Shown here piece after piece: positions 1 through 12,581 of a stretch of 64,000 nt of DNA (its first letter is position 1; each line of letters opens with the position of its first letter). A program made the translations under genes and the position numbers. The DNA is taken from positions 90,474,721-90,538,720 of the forward strand of contig CM043956.1 in NCBI GenBank assembly GCA_014529385.2, given 5' to 3'. This stretch comes from Adiantum capillus-veneris (lineage: Eukaryota; Streptophyta; Polypodiopsida; Polypodiales; Pteridaceae). The notes beneath the pieces were generated by a model. That model saw nothing but the letters and a program-made list of their open reading frames with translations, was not told the DNA's origin and made no database searches.

Positions 1-254
1 TCCTCCATAGACCCCACGCCCTACAGGTTGTACCTTGTCCGACCGCCCGAGTTTGGGGCCAACCGCCCACTTGAGTTGAGTACCCACCTTGGCCACTCAT
101 ATATGGGGCCAAGGGGGTACACATTTCATTATCATTTGATCATTGTACGGGTCTTCTGTTCATGGTAGTCATGGGGGGTTAATCGCCCCCTCTTCCACCA
201 TACCTTGCCTTTGTGTTTCTCTCTCTCCCTCCCCCCCCACAAATAGGTTTGGAC
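1..254. other. Left edge, no gene seen
   Basis: No convincing reading frame, RNA gene or element end was found. The stretch is C/T-rich in its last 50 bases, with a short poly-C run near 233. It may be the end of an element that starts outside the window. Confidence 0.5.
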
Positions 255-515
255 TCACAGTTTTTAGGGTTTCGTCACCTCTTTTTTGCTGTTTTTAGGG
301 TTTTGTCATTGTTTTTTTTTCTATTTTTGGGTTTTTGACATTGGTTTTTGCTGTTTTTTAGAGTTTTGCCACTATTTTTTTGCTGTTTTGTAGGGTTTCA
401 AATATGTGTTTTGCTGTTTTTTAAAGTTTCGAGGCCGATTTTCTCTGGTTTTTAGGGTTTTACAAGTGTTTCTTGCTGTTTTTTAGAGTTTCTTGTATTT
501 TTTGGGTTGTTTTAG
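255..515. repeat. Degenerate ~32-bp minisatellite with telomere-like core
   Basis: About eight imperfect units repeat the pattern GCTGTTTTTTAGGGTTT followed by a variable T-rich spacer. The core TTTTTAGGGTTT resembles the plant telomere unit TTTAGGG, but the period is about 32 bp and units differ, so it is not a true telomeric array. It ends at a short (TC)n tract that abuts LINE-A. Confidence 0.6.
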
Positions 516-528
516 TCTCTCTCTCTCT

Positions 529-2150
529 AAAACCAAGGTCATGGTATTTAATACCACCCCACAGTGGATCAGGAGGTCAGCGCCCGCATTCACATACAGC
601 CAGGAGACGATGGAGTATACAGATGCTTACACTTACCTTGGAGTGGTTTTTAGTGGACCAGCATTTTCACTGCGGAGAGCAGCAGAGACTAGACTGACCA
701 GAGCCCATGCAGCATTAGGCAGATTGGAGAGGATGTGTTCACAGGTTCAATTTCAGGAGCCTCGGACGAAGCTCTAGCTATTTGACACTTTAGTGGCGTT
801 TGCATTGCTCTATGGAGCTGAGATATGGGGACCTTCATTGGATCATCACAGGAGGACAGGTCGCACTGATGGGTGGGGGGGCATGAAGAAGCCTCTGGTC
901 TCTATGATCTCGCGACTTATTAGAGCCAAGGCTTCAGTACCACGTGCCATTATCAGAGAAGAGCTAGCTGCTCCCCCACTGGTAGTCGAGGCGCTTACCA
1001 GATATGTCTCCTTCATACACCGAATGTGGGAACTTCCCAGAGACGGATATGCCCGCCTTGCACTTGAGTCCTCTCGACAGTTAGCCATGCAGGGAGATAC
1101 AGCATGCTGGTATAGGGAAATGACATCATGGTTTCAGGCGCGTGGGTTTAGCATAGACAGGTTGCCCCCCTTCCAGTACTCATTAGAGGCACCCTCTCTA
1201 ACTCTTACATAGTCCGAGATCACCAGGCTCATCCGACAGGACCTTGCTCAGCTAGACACCAGGAGGACATGGATACAGCCAGCACAGGAGCTAGGCACGA
1301 AGATGGCTTTCTACAGAGAACATCTTCTCCAGCTTACAGAGGACGGTTTTGTGACGAGGCCCAAATACATGGACACTCACTTGTCTCATGGGATACGATG
1401 TGCTATTGGCCATACGCACATCTTCACACCAGTTGCGGATCGAGACTAGGGGATACAGTGGAGTACCAGCAGAGGCCAGGACATGCCCCCTGTGTGGCAT
1501 GGAGCCAAAGACAGAGTTGCACTACACATGCCACTGCCCCGTCTACTACGAGATACGAGGCCGCTTCCGCTGCTTGTTTAGAGAGGGCTTTGGACCACTC
1601 TCCAGAGTCATGCAGTACGAGGATCAGAGATGCTTGGGTTTGTTTCTACTCGAGCTGCGTCGACACAGAGAGAGCCTGATGAGAGGAGAGGCTAGCCAGT
1701 CTCAGAGACACATCACAGACTTCTTTAGAGCAGACACTCGACACCCGGAGGAGCTACTACCACAGCAGAGCTCGTCGCCTCACAATAGAGGCACACTGAT
1801 CGACCGGGCGACCGAGCTTGGGAGATCCAGACGCCTACGACAAGAGAACTACACAGCACCGACGGAGGCTGCATCAGAGGATTCGGATCACTTTGGCCCG
1901 ACATGCACGACGCCGGTCAGACTACTGACCATGGAGGAGATTGATGAGATCCGCCAGCGGCCGATGCTGGATCTCTTGTGATTTAGCTACCCCAGCTAGC
2001 TGCTCTGCCCCGTTCACACCCAGGATTCCATTCCATAGTATATTTGTTGTCATTTTGTTACTCTGACTTTGTATCAGATCCACCACATTATAACTTTTTG
2101 GTCTCATAGGTCACTTTGGCCTTTTGAAGACGTTAATATAACATTTCATT

Positions 2151-2153
<3 letters not shown>
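529..2153 (+). mobile_element. LINE-A: 5'-truncated, decayed non-LTR retrotransposon (end of RT, C-terminal domain, 3' tail)
   Basis: Three overlapping broken frames (about 529-777, 793-1212, 1388-1981) read as the end of a LINE reverse transcriptase and its C-terminal domain. A SKTKVM...YLGVVF segment follows the RT palm, then FALLYGAEIWG, then a C-terminal zinc-binding motif CPLC...H...C near 1493-1545. Stops and frameshifts separate the pieces, so it cannot make protein. The frame ends near 1981 and is followed by about 170 bp of 3' UTR with the stem-loop GGTCACTTTGGCC (2109-2121) and GACGTTAATA, then TTTCA units leading into (TC)n. The first base after truncation directly abuts a (TC)n tract at 516-528. 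ORF1, endonuclease and most of RT are missing. LINE identity is firm; the clade was not determined. Confidence 0.85.

Positions 2154-2224
<71 letters not shown>
2154..2224. repeat. (TC)n microsatellite, 71 bp, between two LINE 3' ends
   Basis: Pure TC dinucleotide tract. It follows directly on the tail of LINE-A and runs directly into the truncated 5' end of LINE-B. Confidence 0.97.
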
Positions 2225-2226
<2 letters not shown>

Positions 2227-2810
2227 ATGGGATACGAAGATCAGAGATGCCTTGGTTTGGTCTTGCTCGAGCTGCAGAGGACACAGAGATAGCTTGATGA
2301 ATGGCGAGGCTAGCCAGTCTCAAAGACGGATCACAGACTTCTTCAGAGCAGACACGAGACGGCCGCAAGAGCCACTCCCACAGCAGAGCTCCCCCTCGCG
2401 TCTCACACCAGAGGCACACTGATCGATCGAGCGATTGAACTGGGGAAATCCAGGCGCCCACAACTGCGAAGGACTACACAACATCGACAGAGGCTACATC
2501 AGAAGATTCAGAGCACGCTGGCCAGGCATGCACGACGCCCGGTCAGACTACTAACCATGGAGGAGATTGATGAGATCCACCAACGACCGATGCTAGATCT
2601 CTTGTGATTCAACTATCCCAGCAAGCCGCCCATTTTTGCTTAGTTTTTTGCTTAGTTCACATCGACCAATCTAGGATCCCATAGTATATATCTTTGCTTT
2701 GTCCTATTGTTATTTTGTTACTCTGACTTTGTATCAGATCCACCACCTTGTAACTTTCTGGTCTCATAGGTCACTATGGCCTTTTGAAGACGTTAATATA
2801 ACATTTCATT
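2225..2810 (+). mobile_element. LINE-B: 3'-end fragment of the same LINE family as LINE-A
   Basis: This copy aligns with LINE-A from about position 1609 to its tail. It shares the protein stretch GEASQSQRxITDFFRADTR, the terminal EEIDEI segment and the 3' UTR. The 3' stem-loop is GGTCACTATGGCC (2769-2781), differing from LINE-A in the loop only. The copy ends in TTTC followed by (TC)5 at 2811-2820. It keeps less than 600 bp of the element and is non-coding. By eye the two copies are roughly 80% identical, so they are separate insertions or an old duplication. Confidence 0.85.
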
Positions 2811-2869
2811 TCTCTCTCTCCATTGGGCTACCCATTGACCCCTTTCACATGGCCTCTCCAGTGGCTATA

Positions 2870-3766
2870 GCCCGCCTCCCTCTCAACATGAAGTTCTTGA
2901 TCACCAACACACGGATATCAACACTTGATTGAAGTGAAGGAGTGGAAAAAAGAGATGGAGGCAACCTTTATTCAAAAGATGGAGGAACAGAAAGAGGAGA
3001 AGAAGAACCTATGCGAAAGGATTTCTCCCGTCGAAGAGCAAGCGGCTTCACAAGAAGCCACAATCTGAACTCTCCAAGGTGAACTTCTTGCAACAAAAAT
3101 GGGCGGCTCGAAGAAGGCGAAATTCAACCATCCATGATGAAAGAATTGAATACCATGAGAGAAGAAATACGGGTTATCAAGAAAGATGAGAAGAAGAAGT
3201 CATGGGCCGCGGTCACCTCTGCAACACAAAAGAAAGTAGAGGAGGCTGAAAAATGGATTGAGGTCACCAAGAAAGAGCAAGGTAAGGAAGCTCCTTGTAC
3301 ACCCACTCTTATTAACATGACCCTCGAAGAGAAACAAAGGAGGATGCGGGCTCTACATGTGAGGGTAACCGACCTCAAGGACATAAAACAATGTGGAAAA
3401 AGAGGTTACGATACTCACATCCATGATGGGGGTGGACAAGCCTTCACACACAAAGGCATGCAGAGTGGACAAGAAGAGTGATGGCTCGGAGAATCTTCAA
3501 AAGAGAGAGCTCTCATACTACGCTTCCCCTCCTTGGAAGAGAAGAAGAAATTCTTGAAAAAGAGGCCTACTCTCAAGAAGACAGGTATTTTCCTCAGTGA
3601 CAATCTCACTCTCTCACAACTTGCACATATGAGAGAGGTAATGCTAGAGATTATGGCGGCAAGGGAGAAGGGAAAGACGGCCTTTTACAGAGATGGTCGG
3701 GTGGTGATTGTAGAGCGGCATAGCAATATAAAATTCATTCGGATAAATAGGATTTATCACTTATAA
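2870..3766 (+). pseudogene. LINE ORF1-like nucleic-acid-binding protein, broken
   Basis: Frames from about 2930 to 3766 read as a lysine/glutamate-rich coiled-coil protein (EVKEWKKEMEATF..., then KKDEKKKSWAAVTSATQKK). They end in a block around 3533-3745 with KRPTLKKTGIFLSDNLT...REKGKTAFYRDGR, typical of the C-terminal part of plant LINE ORF1 proteins. Stops interrupt the frame near 3066 and 3480 and frameshifts separate the parts. No endonuclease/RT frame follows: the sequence passes into an imperfect (GA)n run at 3781-3818. It begins just after the (TC)5 that ends LINE-B. It could also be a gag-like coiled coil, but the C-terminal block favours LINE ORF1. Confidence 0.65.
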
Positions 3767-3779
3767 TTGAAGCCAGAGT

Positions 3780-4600
3780 ATATAGAGAAATAGATAGAGA
3801 GAGAGAGAGATAGAGTGAGAAGATCGACACAGTACTGGGGACCAGAAGATGGGCTGGTCCCCCCCCTTAAAGAGAATCCTTTATTAGGGAGAATCTTTTT
3901 ACAAGCACAAGAACCGGAGAAAACACATCCGTTCTAATTCTCTGACTCGATGGTCGTTCCTTCTCATAAGGGAAATCCGAGAGACGAGCTCTCAATCCTT
4001 TTTCCGTCTGTATTCAGAGTCGAGACTTCCAGAACGAAATTCCCAAGCGTAGGCCGAAGCCTTCACGCTTCTCCTTCGCGATGAAGTACCTGCAAACACA
4101 CACACAAACACAGGACAACAATTCGTATGGCGAATCCACAATAGATACCCGTCGCTCTTTCGCAGGAGGCGACTTCCGTGCTTCGTAGTCTCGCGATCTC
4201 TTGCATACTCTCCTTCTCTGAGTGAGGGCATGTGGTGCTTTTATAGCTCCTTGGCCACAGCAGGAATAGCTGAGCAGAGGCTGGCCACGTAGAGATCGCA
4301 GCGGGTTTTTTTTTTTTTTTTTTTTTTTTTTTGGGTTTGTTGTTCTACCCGAAATAGGAAGAGAGAATTCGCTGGCTGATGCGGCAGGCATATTTTCAAA
4401 TTGGTATGAACCTGCCCAAAAACTCAATAAAACCTTAGAAGTTAAAAACAATGCTTTTCACAGCACTTGCTAGGCATCCCTGGATGCAAACACATGCACA
4501 AATGCAAAGCAGACATAGATTCCTCGCGGGAAAGCGTCTGCTCTTCCCGGAAAACTCGTTAAAATATTCTGCTTTTTAAGAAAAGCTTCTCAAAACCCAT
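3780..4600 (-). other. Possible LTR or promoter/terminator block on the minus strand
   Basis: Read on the minus strand, a TATA-like GCTATAAAAGC near 4232-4242 is followed about 350 bp later by AATAAA near 3880 and a (TC)n run, the order expected in an LTR. No matching second LTR, TG...CA ends or target duplication were found, so it may equally be unrelated low-copy DNA. A poly-T run of about 28 bases lies at 4305-4332. There is no credible coding sequence. Confidence 0.3.
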
Positions 4601-4649
4601 ATTTATTCTTGTGCTTAAGTCTTTACTCGTATTCCTCTTTCCAGTTCGG

Positions 4650-4769
4650 ATTTCCTCTCCACTATGGATATCCCCTTTCCGATGCACCCGTCACCCACCT
4701 TGTGACGCATCAAGAATACCCATCACCTAGTCCTTTCCTACCGAACTTACGGTACAATCCCCTTCACGA
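4650..4769. repeat. Left part of a ~75-bp palindromic tandem repeat
   Basis: Holds one unit GATGC-N4-GTCAC...GTGAC-GCATC (4681-4711), whose arms are complementary and can fold as a hairpin. The array continues at 6087 once the hAT-like element between is removed. Confidence 0.6.
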
Positions 4770-4989
4770 CATAGTAACAGGGAACGGGCGGAACGGACCC
4801 TAAATGTTCCGAAACGGCGTTCCGAACGGGTCTGGCTCTCGAAACGGAGTCGAGAACGGAACACCGTTCCGGAACGGGGTGTAACCGGAACGGTGACCCG
4901 GAACGGGGGGGGGAACGGGGCGGAACGGCACCCGGAACGGCGGAACGGGAATCCGGAACGGTCAAACCAAAAAGTCAACTTTTTTCACT

Positions 4990-5105
4990 AGCTATTTGGG
5001 GGCATGTTTGGGGCTATTTGGGGTCAGATTTGGGGCTATTTGGAGGGCTGATTTGGGGCTGTTTGGGGGCTATTTAGAGGGCTGATTTGGGGCTGTTTGG
5101 ACTCT
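4990..5105. repeat. G-rich short tandem repeat
   Basis: Imperfect units of TTTGGGGCTATTTGG and TTAGAGGGCTGA repeat about five times inside the hAT-like element. Confidence 0.6.
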
Positions 5106-5306
5106 GGAGGCTCGTCTCACCTCCTCCTCAAGCTCTCAACATCTCTACTAAGCTACTCTCCTTGCTAAAGCTTTAAGCTTGGACATGGAGATCTGGCGTC
5201 TTCCTATTCCTTTTTGGCGGAAAGCACAACACCCTCAAAGAACAAATGTGGCTTCTACCTCTCTTTCTCAAGCTGCATCCCTCCCTCTCGTGTCTCAAGC
5301 TCCATT

Positions 5307-5858
<552 letters not shown>

Positions 5859-6086
5859 GTCAAACTCCATCCTTGTCTCAAGCTCCGTCATCGTAAAACA
5901 TGTGTAAATATGGCTCTAATTAGGATGGTCAAATTCAAAAGCTTAGCTTATAGTTTTTCACTAACATATGAGCCTATAATACATATAATATATATAGTTT
6001 CTTTGGTCTACCGTTCCGGCCCCTCTCCTCCCTCCCGTTCCGCACCCTACCGTTCCCGTTCCCCGTTCCCGTTCCGGGTAACTATG

Positions 6087-6300
6087 CTTCACGATGCTCT
6101 ATGTCACCCATCCTATGACGCATCAGAGATGTCCGTTCCCGGATGGTCGGATACTTATTACTGATGCTCCTTGTTACCCATCCGTTGTGACGCATCAGAA
6201 GTACCCGTTCCTAATGGCCTTACAGATATTCCCTTTCACAGTGCTCCTATTACTTTGAATGACGCACTAGGGATACTCTCTACTCGGATGTCTCCAATGA
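6087..6300. repeat. Right part of the ~75-bp palindromic tandem repeat
   Basis: Units start near 6093, 6164 and (degenerate) 6240. Each has GATGC, GTCAC or GTTAC, a short loop and TGACGCATCA, so the arms pair. The first unit is completed by the left flank of the hAT-like element. Confidence 0.6.
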
Positions 6301-6420
6301 GAAAAACCCTCTCACTTAAAATTTCAATAATTCATTTAAGATAATTTTTCCTGGTGTTCCAAGCGAGAAAACCCTCTCACTTATAAATCCAATAATTCAT
6401 TTAGAATTATTTTCCTATCA
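6295..6420. repeat. Tandem duplication of ~62 bp
   Basis: Two copies of the block CAATGAGAAAAACCCTCTCA...AATAATTCATTTAAG...TTTTCC lie side by side with a few differences. Confidence 0.7.
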
Positions 6421-6589
6421 GATAAAGCCAATTTAGCAACACATGTGGTGGGATACAGATGGGAGACACCTTCATCTTCAACTTTTGCCCTACCTAAGCT
6501 ATGGGCCACTAGAATTCCCTATAGCTCTAGGGGGAAAAGGCCCTAAGACTACAAGAGGTACATGACTATAGAGAGAGCCAAACTTGGGC

Positions 6590-7720
6590 TAAATATGACC
6601 ATAAATGACCCGACATGGGAATTGATCTACCTCACACAGCCACAAAGCATCCCACTGCATATCACCTATCCTTGGGAGATACCAAGACCATCTGAACAAA
6701 TTCAGAGAGATGCCAGATCCTAACACGGATGGCATTTGCTGCCCCTGGGAGTCACAAAAGCCACCTAAACCATCTATAAAACTGCACAAAGCATCTTAGC
6801 ATGGTTGGCCACCAAAATTTTGTGAAGGGAGTGGGAAACTGATCCTGAAGGATAGTTTTATTAAGAGCCCTAAAGTTCACCTAGACCCTGATCTTATTAG
6901 ACTCTCCTAGGTACAATCACCAGGAGAGAGAACCACTTGAAATGATCCACAGAAACTATAATACCAGCCTCTTCAATTTTGTAGATCCCCTGCTGAACGG
7001 CTGCTGCATGCTCTCAGTTGAGTATATAAACTCGCCTTCACAAAACAAGTGCCAGCCACTAATGGGATAGTGTGGACCCTCAACACAAGAGGAATACTTG
7101 TAAGATTATGGTGAGTCCAAGCAAAGACATCTATGTAATTTTGTATGAAGACACTACCCAATCAAGAAGTAGTGCTAGGTCCCACCAGGCCAGGTGATGA
7201 GGAGCATAGGATGAGGGTTCTCGTTGTACCAAGGTTGTCTTCCTTGATCAGGTCACGGTAGGGCATAGGGGCTACTGCCTTGCAATTAGTTACTGCCTGA
7301 GTGAGGATCGACACATTATGGGCAGGAATCTGATACATTAGAAAATCTTCATACTGCTCAAAAAGCCACCCAGAGGGGAACTCATCAATGGGCAAGCTGT
7401 TTGGGGCTTTGTAGAGACGCCAGATCTGCTTTGCTTGTTGGGTAAGAATGGTGGAGGGGAAATTTTGCTGTGTTGATGATCCTTCAGGAGTCCCCTAGGC
7501 CCAGTGGTTCTACTGGGAGTCTCACTGAGAGAGAGAAGGGGAGGCTTAGGATTTCTTGGCTCTGTGAGGACAACAGTGCTGTCTACTGGCTCCCAAGCAG
7601 GGGGCGAGGTAGCTTCAGAACTAGTTGCAGCAGCCAGTTCAGCTTCTAGCAAGGGTTGGATGGTCACTGTATAACATGGTAGGGACTCAGCCACCGTCCT
7701 AGGCGAGCACTGGGCAGGAC
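6590..7720 (-). pseudogene. Gypsy retrotransposon pol relic (linker and start of RT)
   Basis: The minus strand reads, through several frameshifts, as the join between protease and RT of a Ty3/gypsy polyprotein. A proline-rich linker lies at about 7700-7340, then a segment with YIDVFAWTHHNL (about 7140), then EEAGIIVSVDHFKWFSLLVIVP and RVCVNFRALNKTILQDQFP around 6960-6850. The last two match the RT N-terminal block (substrate-side residues and the RVCVDFRALN motif). The catalytic YxDD region is absent or too decayed to see. No LTRs could be assigned. About 160 bp between the preceding repeat and this relic hold nothing recognisable. Confidence 0.65.
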
Positions 7721-8216
7721 TAGTACCTGGACGAGCACTAGATCGGAACTAGCAGTACACCAACTTGCTACAGAGTACCTCAGTAATGCAAATGCACAGA
7801 AAGGCACAAGCATGCCTTGTACAAACATGAGCATAAGTTTAGACAAAGGTCCATGTGCTGAGTTTCTCGATAGCAGTAGTTCTTTGCTGGGCATTAAGAA
7901 ATATGAAAATTCACCAGCACAAGCACATTGGCACCTATCATTGAAATTCGCTTGAAGACCCTATCATTGAAATTCACTGATAGACCTTTATCACATCCTC
8001 AAAAGAACCTTGATTGCTGTAAGTTTCATCTAAATAAAAGACTTTATTTCATTTTGTCTACATAAAGTATCAGCATACCGAGAGCAGACATGTAATGTAG
8101 ATCCATAGCAAACAGACATTGCAGTGCACATGTTACTCAAGAGCAATTGTGCAGATTGACACATTCTAAGCATGAAAAGCAACTGTTGTCTTTGTAACCA
8201 GAATAAAGCAAAGCAT
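7721..8216 (-). other. Non-coding; possible intron of the callose synthase-like gene
   Basis: No homologous coding continues directly downstream of the exon at 8217-8414. The frame enters stops right after a good 5' splice consensus (GTACGT on the minus strand, about 8218-8223). No second exon with the expected RFYAFEKAHR-type sequence was found down to position 1, so any intron would exceed 8 kb. Confidence 0.35.
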
Positions 8217-8414
8217 TTACGTACACAAGTATGCAATGCGAGGGTTCTCCTCCTCGATTTCATTTGCAACACGAAGAATAGGTGCAATAACAGCAAGAGA
8301 TGAGGGTACAACTTCAGGGTCCATGGCATCAGATGAACCAACGAAGGTCAATGTTCTTCCAAGCCTTTTGAGAGGGGCCCCACCACCCTCGAGACCATCT
8401 CGTGAGCTTTCCAT
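8217..8414 (-). CDS. Callose synthase (glucan synthase-like) first exon, partial
   Basis: Callose synthases are large plasma-membrane enzymes that make beta-1,3-glucan from UDP-glucose, for example at plasmodesmata, the cell plate and spore walls. The 65-residue minus-strand frame starts with an ATG at 8414 and reads MESSRDGLEGG..., then DPEVVPSSLAVIAPILRVAN and NPRIAYLC. The segment EVVPSSL...IAPILRVANE...NPR(V/I)AYLC is the hallmark N-terminus of this family, and family members continue with RFYAFEKAHR. The frame ends right after YLC at a GTACGT that fits a 5' splice site. Only about 3% of a usual ~1,900-residue protein is here. It may be exon 1 of a real gene with a very long intron toward lower coordinates, or a stranded gene fragment. 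Confidence 0.6.
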   Translation of the reverse strand: MESSRDGLEGGGAPLKRLGRTLTFVGSSDAMDPEVVPSSLAVIAPILRVANEIEEENPRIAYLCT

Positions 8415-9610
8415 TGTTAAGTTTGAGTACTACTCCTTTTGTGCGAACAGAGACTTAAGGCTGCATACTCAATCTGCACCCAGGGTTCTGGTGAGAAAGT
8501 AGCGAGGGACTCAAGAAGGTTGTCGTACAGGTTCCTCTTTAAACATGAGCTACATTCACTCGATATGCATATGCAATGTGTGCGCACGCACAAGGCTTGT
8601 ACTTAAATTCATGGAATTTAGCAATGTACTCCTGCATTGAGACATGTTACAAATATACAATGGCCAGTGCAGGGACTCCTCAAATGCTGAACAGCCTGCA
8701 TGAGCACATCATACACCATTAAAATACTTGGCATGTGTTTGGATGTTTCTATACTCGGAGCATTAGCCTGCTTGCAAACACACAATCACCTCACTGGCAG
8801 TCATCTACAAAATTGTGAAGAGCTTGATTAGGCACATCAGTCAAATGCTTGATACACAAGTTTATTTTACTATAACCCAAGCATTCAGTAGGCTGTCTTG
8901 CAAACACACAATCACCCGTGCAGGGAGTCATTCTCAAATGCGGAAGAGTTTGCATGAGCGGATCATACATCATTGAAATGCCTAGTGCATGACTGGGTGT
9001 TTCTATACTCCAAGCATTGAGCCGCCTTGCGAACTCACAATCACCAGTGCAGATGGTCATCTACAAAATGAAGCTTTGAGTATGACACGCTCACACTTAA
9101 ACACACATAACCAAGCACACCGATGAGAATGGCTGGCTGCCAGTGACCTGCAGACACCGATCAAGCTCTAAACAACGAGATACACATATATATAAAGGGG
9201 TTTCGGAAAACCTGCGAAATGGAGCTCGAGACGGCTCAGTCGACATGGAAGCTCTGTTGGGAGATGAGGCAGGGGAGGGAGACGAGCTCTAATCGGGGTC
9301 TGCTAAAGTTAATTAGGGTTAGTTGCTTGTCGCAGGGAGAAAGCTGGAAAAGCTAGGCGAAGTTCTCTTGATTAGAGCTTGGTACCTAGAAGAGACTGCA
9401 CTGTGAAGAGGACTGCTTGACGACGGAATTTTTTAAAATAATTAAATTTGCGTTTCTCCCTCCTTTTTCCATTACATTTGTATCTCTATAGCTTCTTTAA
9501 CACCTTGATTCACCCGTGGAAGAGATCAACATTTTAAGCACTTGAGTATAGTGTGGATTTTGGGTTACTTTAGTGTATTTTTTGAAGGATAGCTCACATT
9601 TACAAGTAGA
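8415..9610 (-). other. Upstream region of the callose synthase-like exon
   Basis: No protein-coding gene is visible. On the minus strand a T/C-rich, intronless stretch at about 9420-9180 could be a 5' UTR exon or promoter, with a TATATATA run at about 9186-9196. A tandem repeat (8660-9080) lies between it and the ATG. From about 9611 the sequence matches the leader of Copia-1, which marks the left limit of Copia-0. Confidence 0.35.
8660..9080. repeat. ~130-bp tandem repeat, about 3.3 copies
   Basis: Units near 8663, 8800, 8920 and a partial at 9046 share CAAACACACAATCACC, TTCTATACTC, GTGCAGGGAGTC and CATGAGC...ATCATACA blocks. Copies are diverged. The array lies 250-660 bp upstream of the callose synthase-like ATG. 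Confidence 0.65.
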
Positions 9611-9774
9611 ATTGTGCATGTTATTTCGGTATTTTGTGCAGAATTTCTATCAATGCCATTTTCTGCATAGTAGGTCCTTACAGTCTTCTACGATTTGTGC
9701 TATATAGCACGTATTGTTCTCACGTAGTTTCTCCTCTTTTCGGGTAATTTTCACATCAGTTGCATGCATCCGCC

Positions 9775-10424
9775 ATGGCCGACAACAACACATGCGTGTT
9801 CAAGATGTTTGTTGCCGAGGATAGATTGGATGGGACACTTACCCTATGTGGGATTATATGATGCAACATGTCCTTGTGTCAAAGGGTGTTTAGAATATGG
9901 TGCAGGGCATTGATGTACATCCTGGTTCTGAGGATGTAGGCGTTGTTGAGGATGTTGTAGGTTTTGGTGTCAGGATTGCTACTACCAAAGCTATTTTGCC
10001 TACGGTTGAGCAAGCTCGTTGGGATGTAAAAGATGCACAGGCTCATGGATTGATTGCGTTGTCTGTGAGCGCACTATTACTCCCCGCATTCGTTCAGTAA
10101 AATTTGCAAAACAGGCTTGGGATATGCTGGCTGGTCTTTATGCAAGTCGCGATGAGGCAAAAATTGCATTGCTGTGTAAAGAGCTAGAGTCGAAGATTAT
10201 GCATGAGGAAGATGATATAGACACTTTCCTTGCTAGTGTAAAGGATAACAATGAGCAACTTATTTCTGCAAACAAAATCATTTATGACAATTCCCTTATG
10301 CAGACTGTTATTGATGTTTTGTCAGATTCTTACCAGACTTTTGCTAGTACTTGGAGACTTATGACCCAAGGAAATCTAGAAGTTGTTGAGTTTTATGCAT
10401 TGTGCACACTAGTATGGCCAACCG
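9775..10424 (+). pseudogene. Copia-0 gag, N-terminal part
   Basis: The ATG at 9775 matches the Copia-1 gag start (MADNNN...FKMF...EDRLDG). Matching continues through QAWDMLAGLYASRDEAKIALLCKELESKIMHEEDD and ends near ASTWRLMTQGN. An early frame break lies near 9830 and a stop near 9893. The frame is cut at about 10424 by the 1.7-kb segment carrying the PPR pseudogene. Confidence 0.8.
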
Positions 10425-10434
10425 TCTTCGGCGG

Positions 10435-11255
<821 letters not shown>

Positions 11256-11445
11256 CTAAGTATGTGTTCTTTTCAAGTAACCCACTATCATGAAAATCAG
11301 CATGTATCCTACTGCCTTGGTATTTCCTTGGCGTAGTCTTTAAGTGAGTTCATAAAGGCGTAGTCTTTAAGTGAGTTCATAAAAGAAAGGCCTATTCTCT
11401 TTCCCTCCATGTAGCGGATATTGTTCCTTTCTTGGTGCTGCTTTG

Positions 11446-11448
<3 letters not shown>

Positions 11449-11538
<90 letters not shown>
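11449..11538. repeat. (TC)n microsatellite, 90 bp
   Basis: Pure tract within the 1.7-kb insertion. Confidence 0.97.
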
Positions 11539-11542
<4 letters not shown>

Positions 11543-12150
11543 ATTTAGCATGTGGGAGAGCAGTTATATATGTTGGGATTACGAGCCAGAACGTTGTTGG
11601 CATTATGCTCTGCAGACCAGGGGTCAAACAATGTGTTGTACATCATATTCTCTTGCGACAACAAATCAGTGTGGATTATAGATTAGTCGTTGTGTTGTCC
11701 CATGCTCTCATGTTTACATTTCGGTCTAGGACTTGCGAATCAGCCGGATATTTCTATATGACCACTTATTTGTATGTTCAACTGGTAGGGACATGCGTTG
11801 GTAGTGCTAGCACATGTATATTGATTCCCCATGCGTGGTCCCATGCACGGCGCTTTGATAAGTGCACCACACTTGGCTTTGCCTGCCCTAATCAATCTGC
11901 TTGCTCATCCGCACTATAGACCCAGTTCAGGCCACGCCAACGACCCAGCTCGCACAAAATGCTCTAAGCGTCCAGGCTCAAAAACGTCCTTTTGGCACGA
12001 AAGCTACACCTCTCTGTGTCTCTCTTCCTCTCTCAACTCACTGTGTCGCAAGGCTCTAAGTGGATACTAATCAGAACTCGTCGGACGTTGCAGCTGTTGA
12101 CACATGGCAAGGAGGGGGAGCCGGAATCCCTCCCCCCATTATATACGTAT

Positions 12151-12581
12151 AGATTGTTGTTGCAAGAATCACTTTCTAGAAAAAACAGGACTAGACAGCG
12201 TGCAATTGAACATGCCTTTATTACTACTCAAAGAAAAGGTGGTACAACAATGTAGCCACTTCTCATGGTTCTTCTGCGAGTGGTATATTGCATGTTCATA
12301 ATGCTTCTGCTAGCAGTAATTCGTATGGGAATTTTAATGATAAGGGCAAAAAGAAGATGCGTTGCCATTATTGTAAAGATAATGATCGCTTGATCAAGCA
12401 TTGTCCAAAATTGAAGGCTGGTTCCACTACAAATACTTGTTTCACTACAAATGCAACTATTGTTGAGTCTTCTGTGAAAGGAGATTGTGATGTTGATAAT
12501 GGGCCTTTAGTGCAGAATGCACTTATGATCCTTTGGTCCATGATGCATGTTTGTCAGTTGCTGCAAATGCTCGTGTGTGGT
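12151..12581 (+). pseudogene. Copia-0 gag, C-terminal part with zinc knuckle
   Basis: Resumes at TTGCAAGAATCACTTTCTAG, equivalent to Copia-1 at about 16940, and runs to the protease border. The frame 12288-12580 holds the CCHC knuckle CHYCKDNDRLIKHCPKLK. It is interrupted at 12581 by NA-1, just before the protease motif. Confidence 0.8.

Noticed and set aside
4305-4332. Poly-T run as the poly(A) tail of a minus-strand retrocopy
   Set aside because: No coding sequence ends next to it and no flanking duplication was seen.
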